Of a stretch of DNA of 64,000 nucleotides, positions 22,983 through 33,746 are shown piece after piece; the stretch's first letter is position 1, and every line of letters starts with the position of its first letter. The translations under genes were made by a program, and so were the position numbers. The DNA comes from Achatina immaculata (lineage: Eukaryota > Mollusca > Gastropoda > Stylommatophora > Achatinidae). Under the pieces are notes generated by a model. It did not search any database, was not told the DNA's origin, and was given only the letters and a program-made list of their open reading frames with translations. Location: assembly GCA_009760885.1 (NCBI GenBank), contig CM019693.1, forward strand, positions 42,619,433-42,683,432, in the 5' to 3' direction.

Positions 22983-23215
22983 TAAAACAGGAAAAAGTAG
23001 GAGCAGCTTTATTACTTAATGATTATAAAGTTGTGACGTTTCGGCGTGAGCCTTAATCATACAAAAACATACAGGACGAAGAAGTAGAGAGAGGAGATAA
23101 AGTATATATTCACATGAATACTATTAAAAAAAAAAAAAAATTTCTAAAGAGTACTTAGCTGTAAATTGAAAGGTGTGGCTTGTCCGGTGGTGTGTGTCAG
23201 GAATAGTTACAAGGT
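22983..23215. repeat. dispersed repeat with hammerhead-like core
   Basis: Contains AGGAGCAGCTTTATTACTTA, also present as AGGAACAGCTTTATTATTTA in the palindrome at 24612-24736, and ACATACAGGACGAAGAAG, also present at 42145-42160. On the minus strand 23060-23035 read ATGATTAAGGCTCACGCC then GAAACGTC: a GGC/GCC stem with a 4-base loop followed by GAAAC. This resembles the stem II plus GAAAC part of a hammerhead ribozyme, but the CUGAUGA box is altered. Confidence 0.45.
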
Positions 23216-24611
23216 AACTATTTTTTCTTGCATCGAATTCACAATGTCACTGATAATAGTTATGTCATCTGCAAAATCAAGATCTTCTAGTTGGGTCCCA
23301 TGTATCCAGTCAATACCTGCGTTACCTATGCAGCATTTTTTTAATTACGAAGTCTATGGCAATTCCAAAAAGCAAGGGGGATAATATACATCCTTGTTTC
23401 ACGCCTGTTTCAATCTGGAACCATTCACTCATTCCTTCTTCTGTGTTGACCTCATAACCATATCTGTTGTAGAGTACTTAATTATGTTGACAAATTTAGA
23501 TGATATTCCATATAGTCTTAAAATTCTCCACACTGAATCTCTGTGTATGCTATCAAATGCTTTTTTTAAAGTCTATGAAGTTAAGAAGTAATGCCTTCTG
23601 CTTTTCAATATGTTCTTCAAGAATTAGAGTAAAGATCTGGTCAAGACAGCTTCTCCTTTTTTGAAATCCTGCCTGTTCTTTTCTCATTGCAGCATCCACT
23701 ATATCTTTAATTCTATTCAGAATGACTTTGCAAAACATTTTTGACACAACTGATAGTAAAGTTACTCCTCTCCAGTTATTGCAGTCACTAAGGTTGCCTT
23801 TTTTTTGGTATTTTAACAATGATTCCCTTTTTCCATTTAGAAGGGACCTTTTCTTCTTTCCAAACTTTATTAAACATTCTCTGTAGTTGGCTCATGTTGG
23901 CACTGTTAATAGCTTTTAACATTTCGGGTGTTATTTCATCTTCACTTGCAGCTTTGTTGTTAGCCATTAAATTCATCTTTAATGAATTTAGTTGTGAGAT
24001 TGATAAGTTGGTTTCAAGGTTTATCAGTTCTTTTGGGTGTGGTCAATTAAGTATTTCTTGGAAGTGTTCAGCTCATCTTTGCATTTGGTCTTTACTTGAT
24101 GTTAATAGTGTGCCAGTTCTGCTAAAGACTGGTCTTTCTTTGGATGTAATAGTTCCTTTTAGCCTCTTTTGTATGTTAAATAGAATTTTGCTTTCTCCTG
24201 TTTTTGCTGCTTTCTCTGCTTCTTTCACCATATTGTCCATGTATTCTCTTTTATCCCTTGTAGCTGAACTTTTTACTTTGTCTAGTTCTTTGTATGTTGC
24301 TTTTGCCAAATCTTTTCCAAGATCTGTCTTTACATTCAACATGGCTAATTCAGCTGCTTGTCTTTCATATATGGATTTCCATGTATTATCTGATATCCAT
24401 GCTTTTGTACTTGTTTTTTGCAGTCCAGCACTTGCTTTTCCTGCTGTGATTACGGCTGTGCTGTAAGAATGCTATAATTCATCTATACCTATCTCCTCTA
24501 CTTCACTGAGTGCTGCAAAATAATTGGTAAGTTCCAAATTGAAATTCCTGTTGGTAGTTTCTTCTTGTAGGCTATGGCTGTTTATCTTTCTGAGTACTGC
24601 TTTCTTAAGTT

Positions 24612-24736
24612 GTATAAACTAGGAAAAAAGTAGGAACAGCTTTATTATTTAATGATTAAACAGTTGTTAATTGTTAATCAACAACTGTGTAATTGTTAAA
24701 TAATAAAGCTGTTCCTACTTTTTTCCTAGTTTATAC
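24612..24736. repeat. ~60-bp-arm palindrome (foldback element)
   Basis: Arms 24612-24671 and 24677-24736 both start TATAAACTAGGAAAAAAGTA and continue GGAACAGCTTTATTATTTAA when read inwards, with only a few mismatches towards the centre. The arm sequence matches the left part of the repeat at 22983. It interrupts the linker region of the RTE-A host on the minus strand. Confidence 0.85.
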
Positions 24737-25073
24737 ATTTTGTTATCACAGCTTTACTGCAGTGCTTTGTGTATAGTTGTATACCTATACACTAATTATT
24801 GTGCTTTCTTATGTTGGCTTTTCAGTTTTAGTCCTATTTTCCCTATAAACAGATTGTGATCACTCTTGACGTCTGCACCCCTATACGCTCTTACATCTAT
24901 CAGAGATGTTCTGAATTGCTTTCTAATACAAAAATGATCTATCTGGTTTCTGGTTCTATCACCTGGAGATATCCATGTTGTTTAAAGTATCTCTTTGTGT
25001 GGAAATACTGTTCCTCCAATGATCATGCCCTCTGTTAGACATATTTCAATTAATCTTTGTCTATTCTGACTTA

Positions 25074-26283
25074 GGTCATTTTGAATAGACTTAAAGATAT
25101 AGTGGATACTGCAATGAGAGAAGAACAAGCAGGATTTCGAAAAGGGAGAAGCTGTCTCGACCAGATCTTTACTGTCAGAATAATACTTGAAGAACATATT
25201 GAAAAGCAGAAACCATTAATACTGAACTTCATAGATTTTAAAAAGGCATTTGATAGCATACACAGAGATTCATTATGGAGAATTTTATGTCTATATGGAA
25301 TACCATCTAAAATTGTCAACATCATTAAGGACTTATACCATGGATATGTTTGTGCAGTCAAGACAGAAAAAGGGATGAATGAATGGTTCCAGATTGAAAC
25401 AGATGTGAAACAAGGATGTATACTGTCTCCTTTACTTTTTGGAATTACAATAGACTTCATAATGAAAAAATGCTGCACAGGTAACACAGGTATTGACTGG
25501 GTACATGGGACCCAACTAGAAGATCTTGATTTTGCTGATGACATAACTCTTATCAGTAATAATGTGAATTCCGTGCAAGAAAAAACAGATAGCCTGTCTT
25601 CACTGGCTAGCAAAATAGGACTTGAAATTAACAAGGACAAAACAAAAATAATGAAAATTCCCTTTAATCAAAAAGGAAAAATACACATAGAAGGGACAGA
25701 TATTGAAGAAGTCAATCAATTTGCATACCTTGGCAGCTACATAGACCAGGATGGTGACACTAGAAAGGAAGTTAGGTTCAGAATTGCAAAAACAGCATCA
25801 ATCTTCAAGAATCTTGAGAACATATTGAATTCAAAAGTTATAAGCACGAAAACCAAATTAAGACTGTTCAGTTCAAATGTAATATCCACCCTCATTTATG
25901 CATGCGAAAGCTGGAAAACAACTAAAGAAACAGACAAGAAATTAGACTCTTTTGCAAACAAATGCCTAAGGAAAATACTCAGCATCAAGTGGAATGAATT
26001 CAAGAACAATGTAGAGATAAGAGAGATGACTGAACAACAACCAGTCTCATGGGTGATCAGGAAAAGGAGATGGACATATGTTGGTCACTTGATGAGAAGA
26101 CATGATCAGAGAATCCCAAAACAAGCTATCAAGTGGAACACAACAGGCCAAAGAAAAAGAGGCAGACCGCGTGAAACTCTGAAGAGGACTTTGTTAAGAG
26201 AGGCCAAATTAACAGGTATAAAATCCTTTGATGAGGTTGAAAGACTCGCCGAAGACAGGAAAAATTGGCGAACTACTTTGTGA
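25074..26283 (+). CDS. RTE-A reverse transcriptase, 5'-truncated, otherwise open
   Basis: About 402 codons without a stop. Order of motifs: AGFRKGRSCLDQIFTVR (motif 1), ILNFIDFKKAFDSIHRDSLW with the first catalytic Asp (motif A), TDVKQGCILSPLLFGITID (motif B), LEDLDFADDITL with the FADD box (motif C), LEINKDKTKIM (motif D) and FAYLGSYIDQDG. The C-terminal region has YACESWKTTKETDKKLDSF, WVIRKRRWTYVGHLMRR, AIKWNTTGQRKRGRPRET and VERLAEDRKNWRTTL. The endonuclease and the first reverse transcriptase motifs are missing, so it cannot mobilise itself; the true start lies upstream in a full element. RTE- or Ingi/Vingi-like by style; the clade is not certain. Confidence 0.88.
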
Positions 26284-26329
26284 GCCCTATGTGACGTTTA
26301 ACGGCATGAAAGGATATAAGATATATAAG
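25074..26329 (+). mobile_element. young RTE-A insertion (A4) nested in RTE-A
   Basis: Flanked by perfect 11-bp duplications ATTCTGACTTA at 25063-25073 and 26330-26340. The element is 5'-truncated within the reverse transcriptase and ends with the family tail GGATATAAGATATATAAG. Its reading frame is uninterrupted to the natural stop, which suggests it is the youngest copy in the window. It is inserted in the opposite orientation to its host. Confidence 0.93.
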
Positions 26330-26921
26330 ATTCTGACTTACCATATCAATTCCTTCTTTCTCCATTACTTTTTCAATGTCAGTGTTATCTTTTCCTACCT
26401 TGGCATTGAAGTCTCCCATGACATTTAGGATGTCATATTTAGGGGCTTTATTAATGAGTTGTTGTAGCTGGTGATAGAAATTGTCTTTTACTTCGTTGTC
26501 TCCATCGTTCGTTGGTGCATAAAAATGTATGATTGTCATTCTTCCATGTCTTAGTTTGTATCATGCTCTTATTATATGACTGCTCACTGGTTCCCATTCT
26601 GTAAGGTTCTTTGCCGCTACATTTGGCATAATTATATCCACTCCATCTTGGTATTTCCTATCGTCTCTGCCTGAATTATTAACTTATGGTTTTCTGCCGA
26701 TCTTTTCCCTGCTTCTGGCCATTGCTTTTCACTGATGCCCAGTATGTCTAGGTGATATCTATCCATTTCTCAGATTATTTGAGCAGTTTTTGATGGTGCT
26801 GCCATTGATCTTACATTCCAGAATCCAATCTTTGTCACATATTTGGGGCCAATGAATGTATTCTTTTGAACTTTGTCTGTGTTCGTTGGAGTTGGTATCC
26901 CTGATGCTCAGTTGATGTTGT

Positions 26922-26940
26922 TTATATATATATATATATA
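26922..26940. repeat. (TA)n microsatellite, Tc1 target
   Basis: Short TA run directly to the left of the Tc1 terminal repeat. A TA run is also present upstream of paralog C at 43130-43162. Confidence 0.85.
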
Positions 26941-28470
26941 CTCAAGGAAAAAAGTAAGTGTACAATGCTTTAAAAAGCACAATGAACGTGCTCAGGTGAT
27001 GACTGAAATAAAATTTGGCACACATTATGTTTGATTATCCAATAACAGATAAAATGATAACTTTCAGGCCAGTCACATGTCACAAAAAAGTAAAAAAAAA
27101 AAAACTCACCTAATGTGGCTCACCACCCCAAGAAAAGAAAATCAGGGTTTCAATATCGTGTGTGTCCTCCTCTGGCAGTTATAACTGCTTGACACCGCCT
27201 TCTCATCGAACCAATGACAAGTTGTATCAATTGTTGAAGCATGTTATTCCATTCTTCTTGCAACGCTTGGGATAATTCTTGGTGGTTTCCAGGACGACTG
27301 TGTCATCTTCTCAACCTGCGGTCCAGTTCATCCCAAATGTGCTCGATAGGTGATAGGTCCGGTGAAACTGCTGGCTGTGGCAAGAAAGTAATCTGGTGCT
27401 GCTGAAAGTGGTCCCTGACCACACGTGCGACATGTGGACAAGTGTTAACCTGCTGCAGTATCATGCCTTGTCCATTAGCATCCAGAAAAGGCACTATGTG
27501 GCGTGTAATGATTTCGTCCCTATATTGTAAACCTGTAAGGTTGCCATTAAGGAAGACTAGGTTTGTTCGGCCAGCATAGGAAATTCCTCCCCAAACCATT
27601 ACACTGCCTCCTCTTCTCCTATCCACCTCTAGCACACAGTTATTCGCAAAGCGTTCTCCTCTTCACCTGTATACTAAAGCATGCCCATCATGGCCTTGCA
27701 GACAGAATCTGGACCCATCAGTGAATAGGATCCGTCTCCATTGATGATAAGGCCATGCTAATGGTGCCTGGCCCAGTTCAAGCGGGTTTGTCTGTGGCAA
27801 ACTGTCAGTACCTGTCTCACTGCAGGCCTATGAGGTAAGAGATTTACCTCTCTGAGTCTGTTCCTCACTGTCCTGCTCGACACACGTCTTACACCTGGAA
27901 TGTTGCAGGCAGTCCATGTTGCCTTGAGAAACCTGTTATGAAGGTGCATGAGGTGGATGTAGCGGTCTTGTGCAAGGGTGGTAACCCATGGTCTGCCGCT
28001 TCTATGGCGGTCAGCAATGGAACCATTTTGGTTAAAACGACTTTGAAGGCGTGATATTGTGTTTCTGTGAACATTAAAATATTAAGATACTACTGCTACT
28101 GTTGATCCAACAATTAACATCCCAACAGCTGTTTCTCGCTAATGTTCATTCAATCTTTACATGATGAAAAAATATGTTTATGTTGGAATTCCACTACTTC
28201 TTTCTTCAATGATTACGTGAAGAGATCTCTGAGAACAGAATTACACACTTACCCTCATTTTATCCGTGGTCAGTAACCAATCATGGATCACGCACGTGAT
28301 TTCACTGGAGCTGTGGTTATCTTCCCATGAATAGTGCGATCAACTTCATGCAGCAGGGGGAAGTAGACAACACTCAGCCAAAACTTCGTGCCAAATCTGA
28401 TTTACTTTCACTCATGACGACGTAATTGGTGCGCTTGACACCACTGCACACTTACTTTTTTCTGTGAGTA
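26939..28470 (-). mobile_element. Tc1-like transposon
   Basis: Left end CTCAAGGAAAAAAGTAAGTG and the reverse complement of the right end CTCACAGAAAAAAGTAAGTG match over about 30 bp (inverted repeats extend to ACAATG / GCAGTG). Both ends abut TA dinucleotides, the Tc1/mariner target. Length about 1.53 kb is normal for a full-length Tc1 copy. It lies upstream of protease paralog B. Confidence 0.9.
27300..28065 (-). pseudogene. Tc1 transposase, broken
   Basis: The minus-strand order is intact: helix-turn-helix linker SIADRHRSGRPWVTT, then VSSRTVRNRLREVNLLPHRP, ILFTDGSRFCLQG (first catalytic Asp), VMVWGGISYAGRT, LQQVNTCPHVARVVRDHF and DLSPIEHIWDELDRRL (third acidic residue). Damage: one frameshift near 27760, a stop in the YRRRGER block (TGA for an Arg codon) and, at the second catalytic position, Val where Tc1 enzymes have Asp in QQDNARPH. 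The N-terminal first helix-turn-helix upstream of 28065 is also degraded. Confidence 0.88.
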
Positions 28471-28696
28471 TACACTCACACACATCAGTCTGATGGGACC
28501 GCATGTCAGTGATTGTCAGTTCAATCTGTAGTTTTTAATCATGATATCTGAATCTGTCTACTGGGACTGTAATTTATACCAGACTATCGTATCTCTCTGT
28601 TGAGAGTTTTCCAGTTATAATATATGTTTCTACCTATTGCAGTTATAATGCATGTTTCTAACTATTGCAATTATGTTATATGTTTCTCTCTTCCAG

Positions 28697-29649
28697 AACC
28701 ATGGGAGGTAGGTGTCAGTTGCAGAGAAGCAGATCTCCATCGTCATTATGATTACTGTGAGAAGAATCCAAATCACACAAAGTTTATACCTGTAGACAAG
28801 TTTAACATGGATCACCTCCCACCTTCTTACCGTGACAATGATTTAGTGGATCTTATCCGTGCTCTGTCTGACCTTACTGTCCGAGTGTCAGTCAAATATG
28901 TCAGTAACAAGAGGCCAGAGACTTTTCCAGAAACTAACAAACCATTTCCACATTTTAGAGGTGCACCAAGAGATATACTGAGGACAGGGACTGGCTGGGT
29001 GTATAAGGTACACAGAATTGTTGTAAATGATGATACTTTTCCACGGGAAAGGCGTTCCCAAAAGAAAAAAACACAGTCTGCCAAAATTCTCATACATACA
29101 TCAAATCATGTTGTCTTTGATGAACTCGAAGGATACCACACAACATGTCATCTTTTTTTTGACAGAGGTAGCAGGCCTGAGTTCTGTGACAATGTTATCA
29201 CACTCAGCAGGACGTTGGAAGTGAAAAATGACTTTAAATTTGAAAAGAGTGAATTGATATTCATAACTCATGATCTGAAACTGATAGACAAACTTGATAA
29301 GATGGTGGAAGTTTTGTATGATCTCTGGAATAAATATCACCTTAAGCAGAAGGATAATAATGCAAAAACACTTCCTTCTTCAGAGACTGAACCCATGTTG
29401 ACTGTAATTGTGTCCCATCCTCACGGATGTAGGAAGCAGATCAGTATAGGCCATTGTGAAGGCAGTGATAAAGATTGCAGTGTCTGGATCCGATATACAT
29501 ACACAACAGCTACCTGCCCTGGGTCTAGTGGGGCTCGGGTGTTCATGGTGGGGAAGTACTGGTGGTGGTGGTGGTGGTCAGATCCTGTCCATAGTGGAAA
29601 TTGTTCACAGAACGGAAAACAACTCAATTACAGTGGGCCTGGGTTATAA
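28697..29649 (+). CDS. protease-like paralog B, exon with stop
   Basis: Exon begins after CTCTCTTCCAG (AG 28695-28696) in the same phase 1 as copy A and runs about 317 codons to TAA. Blocks: PWEVGVSCREADLHRH, LIRALSDLTVRVSVKYVSNK, ILRTGTGWVYKV, LIHTSNHVVFDELEGYHTTC (His at 29107-29109), ITHDLKLIDKL, VIVSHPHGCRKQISIGHC, and TATCPGSSGARVFMVG (Ser at 29527-29529). Directly after this comes a run of six Trp (29560-29577) encoded by (TGG)n, then PVHSGN and a short C-terminus. All three candidate triad positions are kept. Copy A continues past the matching point into another exon, whereas B stops. Its closest relative is copy C. It could be a live gene or a recently fixed duplicate. Confidence 0.72.
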
Positions 29650-31005
29650 GTTCTTTCATGAGGAGTCCAGAATCAAAATAGTTTCAGCATGTGATAGTGC
29701 ATATCTGGGTTAGATTTAATATGTGGTTCTTTGGGTTCTTTGTTTGCTGGGTTAGTTTTAGTATGTGGTTCTTTGTTGCTGGGTTAGTTTTAGTATGTGG
29801 TTCTTTGTTGCTGGGTTAGTTTTAGTACATGTTTTTTTTTTACTGTGTTAGTACATAGAAGCATATAACTAGGTTGGCTACAGGTAGTGGAGGTATAACT
29901 AGTTTAGGTTTAGCACATGGCAGACTGTGATTGATTTTTTTTAGTTTTGACACATAATGGTGTGTTATTGGTTTATTTTAGGACATAAATATGCACCTCT
30001 GCATGGCACTATGTAAACTAGTCTTTACCATAGAATAGTTGGAACATCAGAAGTATGTAATTTGGTTATTAATTGAATAAGCATGTGTAAATCAGTTACT
30101 TTTAGCACACAGCTGCATATAGCTCAGTTTTATAACAGACCAGTGGTTTAATTTTATTGCATTACAGTTTGTACTTAGAGCAAGAAAATATTTAAAATAT
30201 AAGGCCTTTCAGAAAGCAGATTGTCATCGAAAGACTTTGAAAATTGTAAAGCAACAATATAGATAGTTGGTGATTATGAGAAATAGAGATAAGAATGTAT
30301 GTTTCATAAAAACACAAGACAGTATTCTTTTACTTTGTTTTCTTATTTGAATTCTTTCTGCAGATTTCAAAGAAATTGTTATAGTTTTATCATTAATAGT
30401 TTTGAAATAAATTCTGTCACTACAAGTAGCAGTAGCAGCTATTGGCAAATGAAATGTTTTCTGTTTATTTCTTTTATGAGTGTTTTTTGATTCATTTCAC
30501 ATCATTTTTTTGTGTGTCTATTAAGAAGGAGTAGGATGATCTTATTCATCTGATATTTCATCAAAAATACACTCTTTTATGACACTTGATCCTTCTACAT
30601 ACAGCATCCTTTAAAATAATGCACTGATAGACATTACATTTAGATGTTCTTGTTCTTTCCATTCCAAACATGGTTGTCTATCATTCCAATTAACATTGGA
30701 AATTACAGATTAAGTCCTATTTTTGTCATCAATTTCATCTTCATAATTTCTGCACATGTAATTGCTATTGCTTATGACTGTTTTATAATTGAAAATATGC
30801 ACATGATGTATGTCCTGCCACATATAAGGTATATTAGACACACCAGCATATAAGATGCACCTCATATAATCTAGGAAGGGATATTTTCTCAAAAAAAAAA
30901 CAAAAACTCGTAAAACACACTTTTAGGACTTTAGTTTCTTGTTCATTTTTTTTTTATAGCAAGTCTTCATATTTCAGCAGAATAAAATACTATTGAATAG
31001 ACTTA
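29650..31005. other. downstream DNA of paralog B with ~32-bp repeats, no gene seen
   Basis: The segment 29720-29830 has three to four copies of a 32-bp unit with GCTGGGTTAGTTTTAGTATG. More diverged versions with TTAGCACAT and TAGTTTTGACACATAATG continue to about 30130. The remainder is AT-rich without coding features. GCATATAAGATGCACCTCAT at 30848 resembles DNA-transposon termini but has no partner. Confidence 0.45.
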
Positions 31006-31007
31006 TA

Positions 31008-31130
31008 TACTAATGTTGATAGATAATAATGTGCTAATGTTGATAGATAATAATGTGCTAATGTTGATAGATAATAATGTGCTAATGTTGATAGATAATA
31101 ATGTGCTAATGTTGATAGATAATAACATGT
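31008..31130. repeat. 24-bp tandem repeat
   Basis: Five nearly identical units with GCTAATGTTGATAGATAATA. Confidence 0.95.
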
Positions 31131-31299
31131 AAACTTCTACAGCTAATATTTTCCTGGACAATGTCAATACTCTGAATAAATGTTTCTTTACATAATGTAT
31201 TATACTTTTTTGTGTGTTTATATCACAAATTTCTTGTTTTGTCCACATATAAAACTACTTGTTGTTGTTTTCATTCTAGGGGTTGATTTTTAAACAGGT

Positions 31300-33430
31300 A
31301 AGTGTTAACCCCCCACACCCTAAACAAGCTAGTGCTGGGAAGGGAAACAGCTTTCAACAGAGACATGAAATGCCAGAACACTGTATCAGACATTAAAGCT
31401 GGAGCATGAATTAAAGAAATTAAAATATTGGAAATCAACATCCTAGAAATAAAAATAGACGGACAGGCAGAGAACTGATTCAAGACAACACACCATCATG
31501 CACTCAAGAGGGGATAAACAAGAAGGAGGATTAGGGACAGTTTAAAGAGAAAATGGTAAAAACAAAAAAGGGATTATAGAATATTTCAGACCGAGTACTA
31601 TTAGTTCAGATGAAGGGAAAACCTGCATGTGTAAATACTTCACAAGAATATGCTCCAACAGTAGACAGTTCTGAAGAGGATATTCAAATATTTTATGATA
31701 ATTTAGAACAAGTTATGAGCCACACCAAATCACAAAATGTTTATACTATACTTGATGATTTTAATGCTAAAGTCAGAAATGAAAAAGTAAAAAAAAATGT
31801 AATATAAGATTATGGCTTGGGAATGAAAAATGACTGATCAGATAAATTAATATTCATAGAACTGGCAAAATGCACAGCAAGATTATTGGAAATACCAGTA
31901 ATATTTCAGCAATATCTGACAATACTTGCTACATGGAAGAGCCCAACAAAAATACCTATATATATGTCTTCATTTCTGTCTATAAAATATTCCCGACTCT
32001 TTGCTACATATTACTTTCTCAATAATAAGAGTTTCCAAAATGCCTTATTAAAATAACAAAAAAAAAAAAACAAAAAGCATGCTAGGACTGACTGCAATAG
32101 TGACCTTGATCCATTATGTAGCAAATAAGAGTAAAATTGAGGAAAACAAGTAGAAGAATGAGAAACATCAACCTCTACACATACCTTGTTAAAAGCAGGC
32201 TTGTTTCACAGGTAACTAATGAACCAGGATACACTTTCAGACATCTTAAAATATAACCACTAAACTAGTACATTTGGGGTGGCATATAAAATAATATTCC
32301 TTGTAATCAGTAGCAGTAAAACAGCACAATTTCTTAAAGTTTCTACTTTTTTAGTGAACATGTGAAAATGCCTGCATATTGTGATGACAACTGACAAAAC
32401 AAATAAGGCAGCTGAAATATATATCAATGAGGAAAAATTGTAAGAGCTTTGAATATCTAGGATCATTACTAACTAATAATGGAAATACAATGAGGGAAAT
32501 TAAAAGGAGGACATCTATTCCTCTTCAAAAAGTAAAACAAATAAAGAATCTGTGGAGAGGAACAGCAGACAGAGCTACAAAAATAAGATTTTAAAGGGCA
32601 TGCATCTTTCTCATTGCAACATATGCCTGTGAGACCTGGACACTTAACAAAACAGCTGAGAAACGCATAAATGCCTTTGAATGTAAATGCTACAGAAGAG
32701 TTCTTCAAATATCATGGACAAAAAAAAAAACAAATATATCCATACTCTCTCTCTTTGAACCTTATGTGCCCAGGGCACATGGGGCTTCCACAAGGGTTTT
32801 CCACAAATGTTTGTCCTTCGCCTTTTTTTTTCGGTTCTTGCCCAGGTGAGCCCTCTATTGCTCAACATCCTCTCTGTTGTTCTTCTCTATGTCTCTTTTG
32901 GTCTACCATTACTTCTGATCCCTTGTGATGTCCATCTTAGTGACTGAGTTGTCAGTCATTCGGAGCAGTGTCTTTCCTCAATAATTGCTGTCAGTGGCTT
33001 CATCTGCATTTCTGCCAAAAAGATGTTATTTCTTATGGTGTTTGGCCAAATTGTTTTTCTAATTCTTCATAAACATTTAGTCTGGAAAGAATTCAACTTG
33101 TTCTCTATGGTTTTGGTGATTTTCCAGCATTCACTTCCATACTACAAGAACTTAATAATGAAGAAAGCTGGCTAGTAAAGAGGATTAAACAGAGAAAACT
33201 TAAATATTTTGGACAAATTAAACACCATGATAATTTAGAAAAGACAGTCTTGGAAGGATACATAATGGGAAAAATAAAGAGAGGAAGACCATGGTGCAGA
33301 TGGCTGCAAGACATCATTGATAATCTGCAAATAGACCCATCAGTAGCAGGGCATCTTGTTTACAACTGAAAGGCATACAGGACAGCTGTTAGGAAGGCAA
33401 AGTTCTGCAAGGGATATGCAAATGACTGAA
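31300..33430 (+). mobile_element. RTE-B retrotransposon, degraded, with an RTE-C insertion
   Basis: Endonuclease remnants lie at 31610-31807 (EYAPTVDSSEEDIQIFYDNL, ILDDFNAKV, normally GDFNAKVG). The region 31980-32390 is heavily decayed. The reverse transcriptase C-terminal part resumes at 32390 with FEYLGSLLTNNGNTMREIKR, YACETWTLNKTAEKRINAFE and CKCYRRVLQISW. After the RTE-C insertion (32741-33138) it continues LQELNNEESWLVKRIKQRKL, KYFGQIKHHDNLEKTVLEGY, IMGKIKRGRPWCRWLQD and AYRTAVRKAKFCKGYAND, ending ATGACTGAATTTGATGAC (degenerate TGAC/TGAA tail). Confidence 0.75.
32741..33138 (-). mobile_element. RTE-C insertion nested in RTE-B
   Basis: Left end is the (GA)n tail seen as TCTCTCTCTTTGAACC; the minus strand reads RTNICGKPLWKPHVPWAHKV, SNRGLTWARTEKKRRR and the reverse transcriptase end up to SECWKITKTIENKL. 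TCCATAC is present on both sides (32734-32740 and 33133-33139), a 7-bp duplication that partly overlaps element sequence. Removing the insertion rejoins the RTE-B frame at SI|LQEL. Confidence 0.82.
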
Positions 33431-33746
33431 TTTGATGACAGTCATATCTATATAAAAGATCAACACTTCTCCGTACATAAATGTGAACAGTGTGAGCACA
33501 GCATCAAATACGCAAAAGGTTTCTGCTCATATCTGCTTGTAACTTTTTATGAACGTTCATGTTGATCTTCCTTCTCATCCCATGGAAGTGTTTGTGTTAT
33601 CTGCACAGTGTAATACTATTTTACTTTGTAAACCAAACTTTTAACCACTTTAGCCACATGCTCGGTTAAAATATCTGCTGTCTTACTTGTTAAGTCATCC
33701 CTCTCATCAGTCACACTTTAACACCAAACTGAATGGCAGTATCCCT
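33431..33746. other. no gene seen
   Basis: Short unique stretch between RTE-B and RTE-C with no domain and no repeat detected. Confidence 0.4.

Larger units (their letters stand above)
23216..26905 (-). mobile_element. RTE-A element (A3), host of a nested RTE-A copy
   Basis: Minus-strand element in two blocks, 26905-26330 and 25073-23216. The endonuclease begins KIGFWNVRSMAAPSKTAQII near 26830 and continues IIHFYAPTNDGDNEVKDNFY and ILNVMGDFNAKVGKDN. The frame crosses the insertion point as MVSQN | RQRLIEICLTEGM, then GGTVFPHKEI and YRGADVKSDHNLF (endonuclease end). The linker is at 24342-24073, then the reverse transcriptase with NNKAASEDEITPEMLKAI, GNLSDCNNWRGVTLLSVVSK and RSCLDQIFT; it is cut off near the catalytic box at 23216. 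Several stops are present. A palindrome at 24612-24736 is a further insertion. The 5' end lies beside the (TA)n and Tc1 at 26940. Confidence 0.82.

Noticed and set aside
25081..26283. Host gene encoding a reverse transcriptase
   Set aside because: It is bounded by an 11-bp target-site duplication and carries the family 3' tail, so it is a mobile-element ORF.
30848..30900. GCATATAAGATGCACC motif as a DNA-transposon end
   Set aside because: No matching inverted end or target duplication found nearby; left as a note only.
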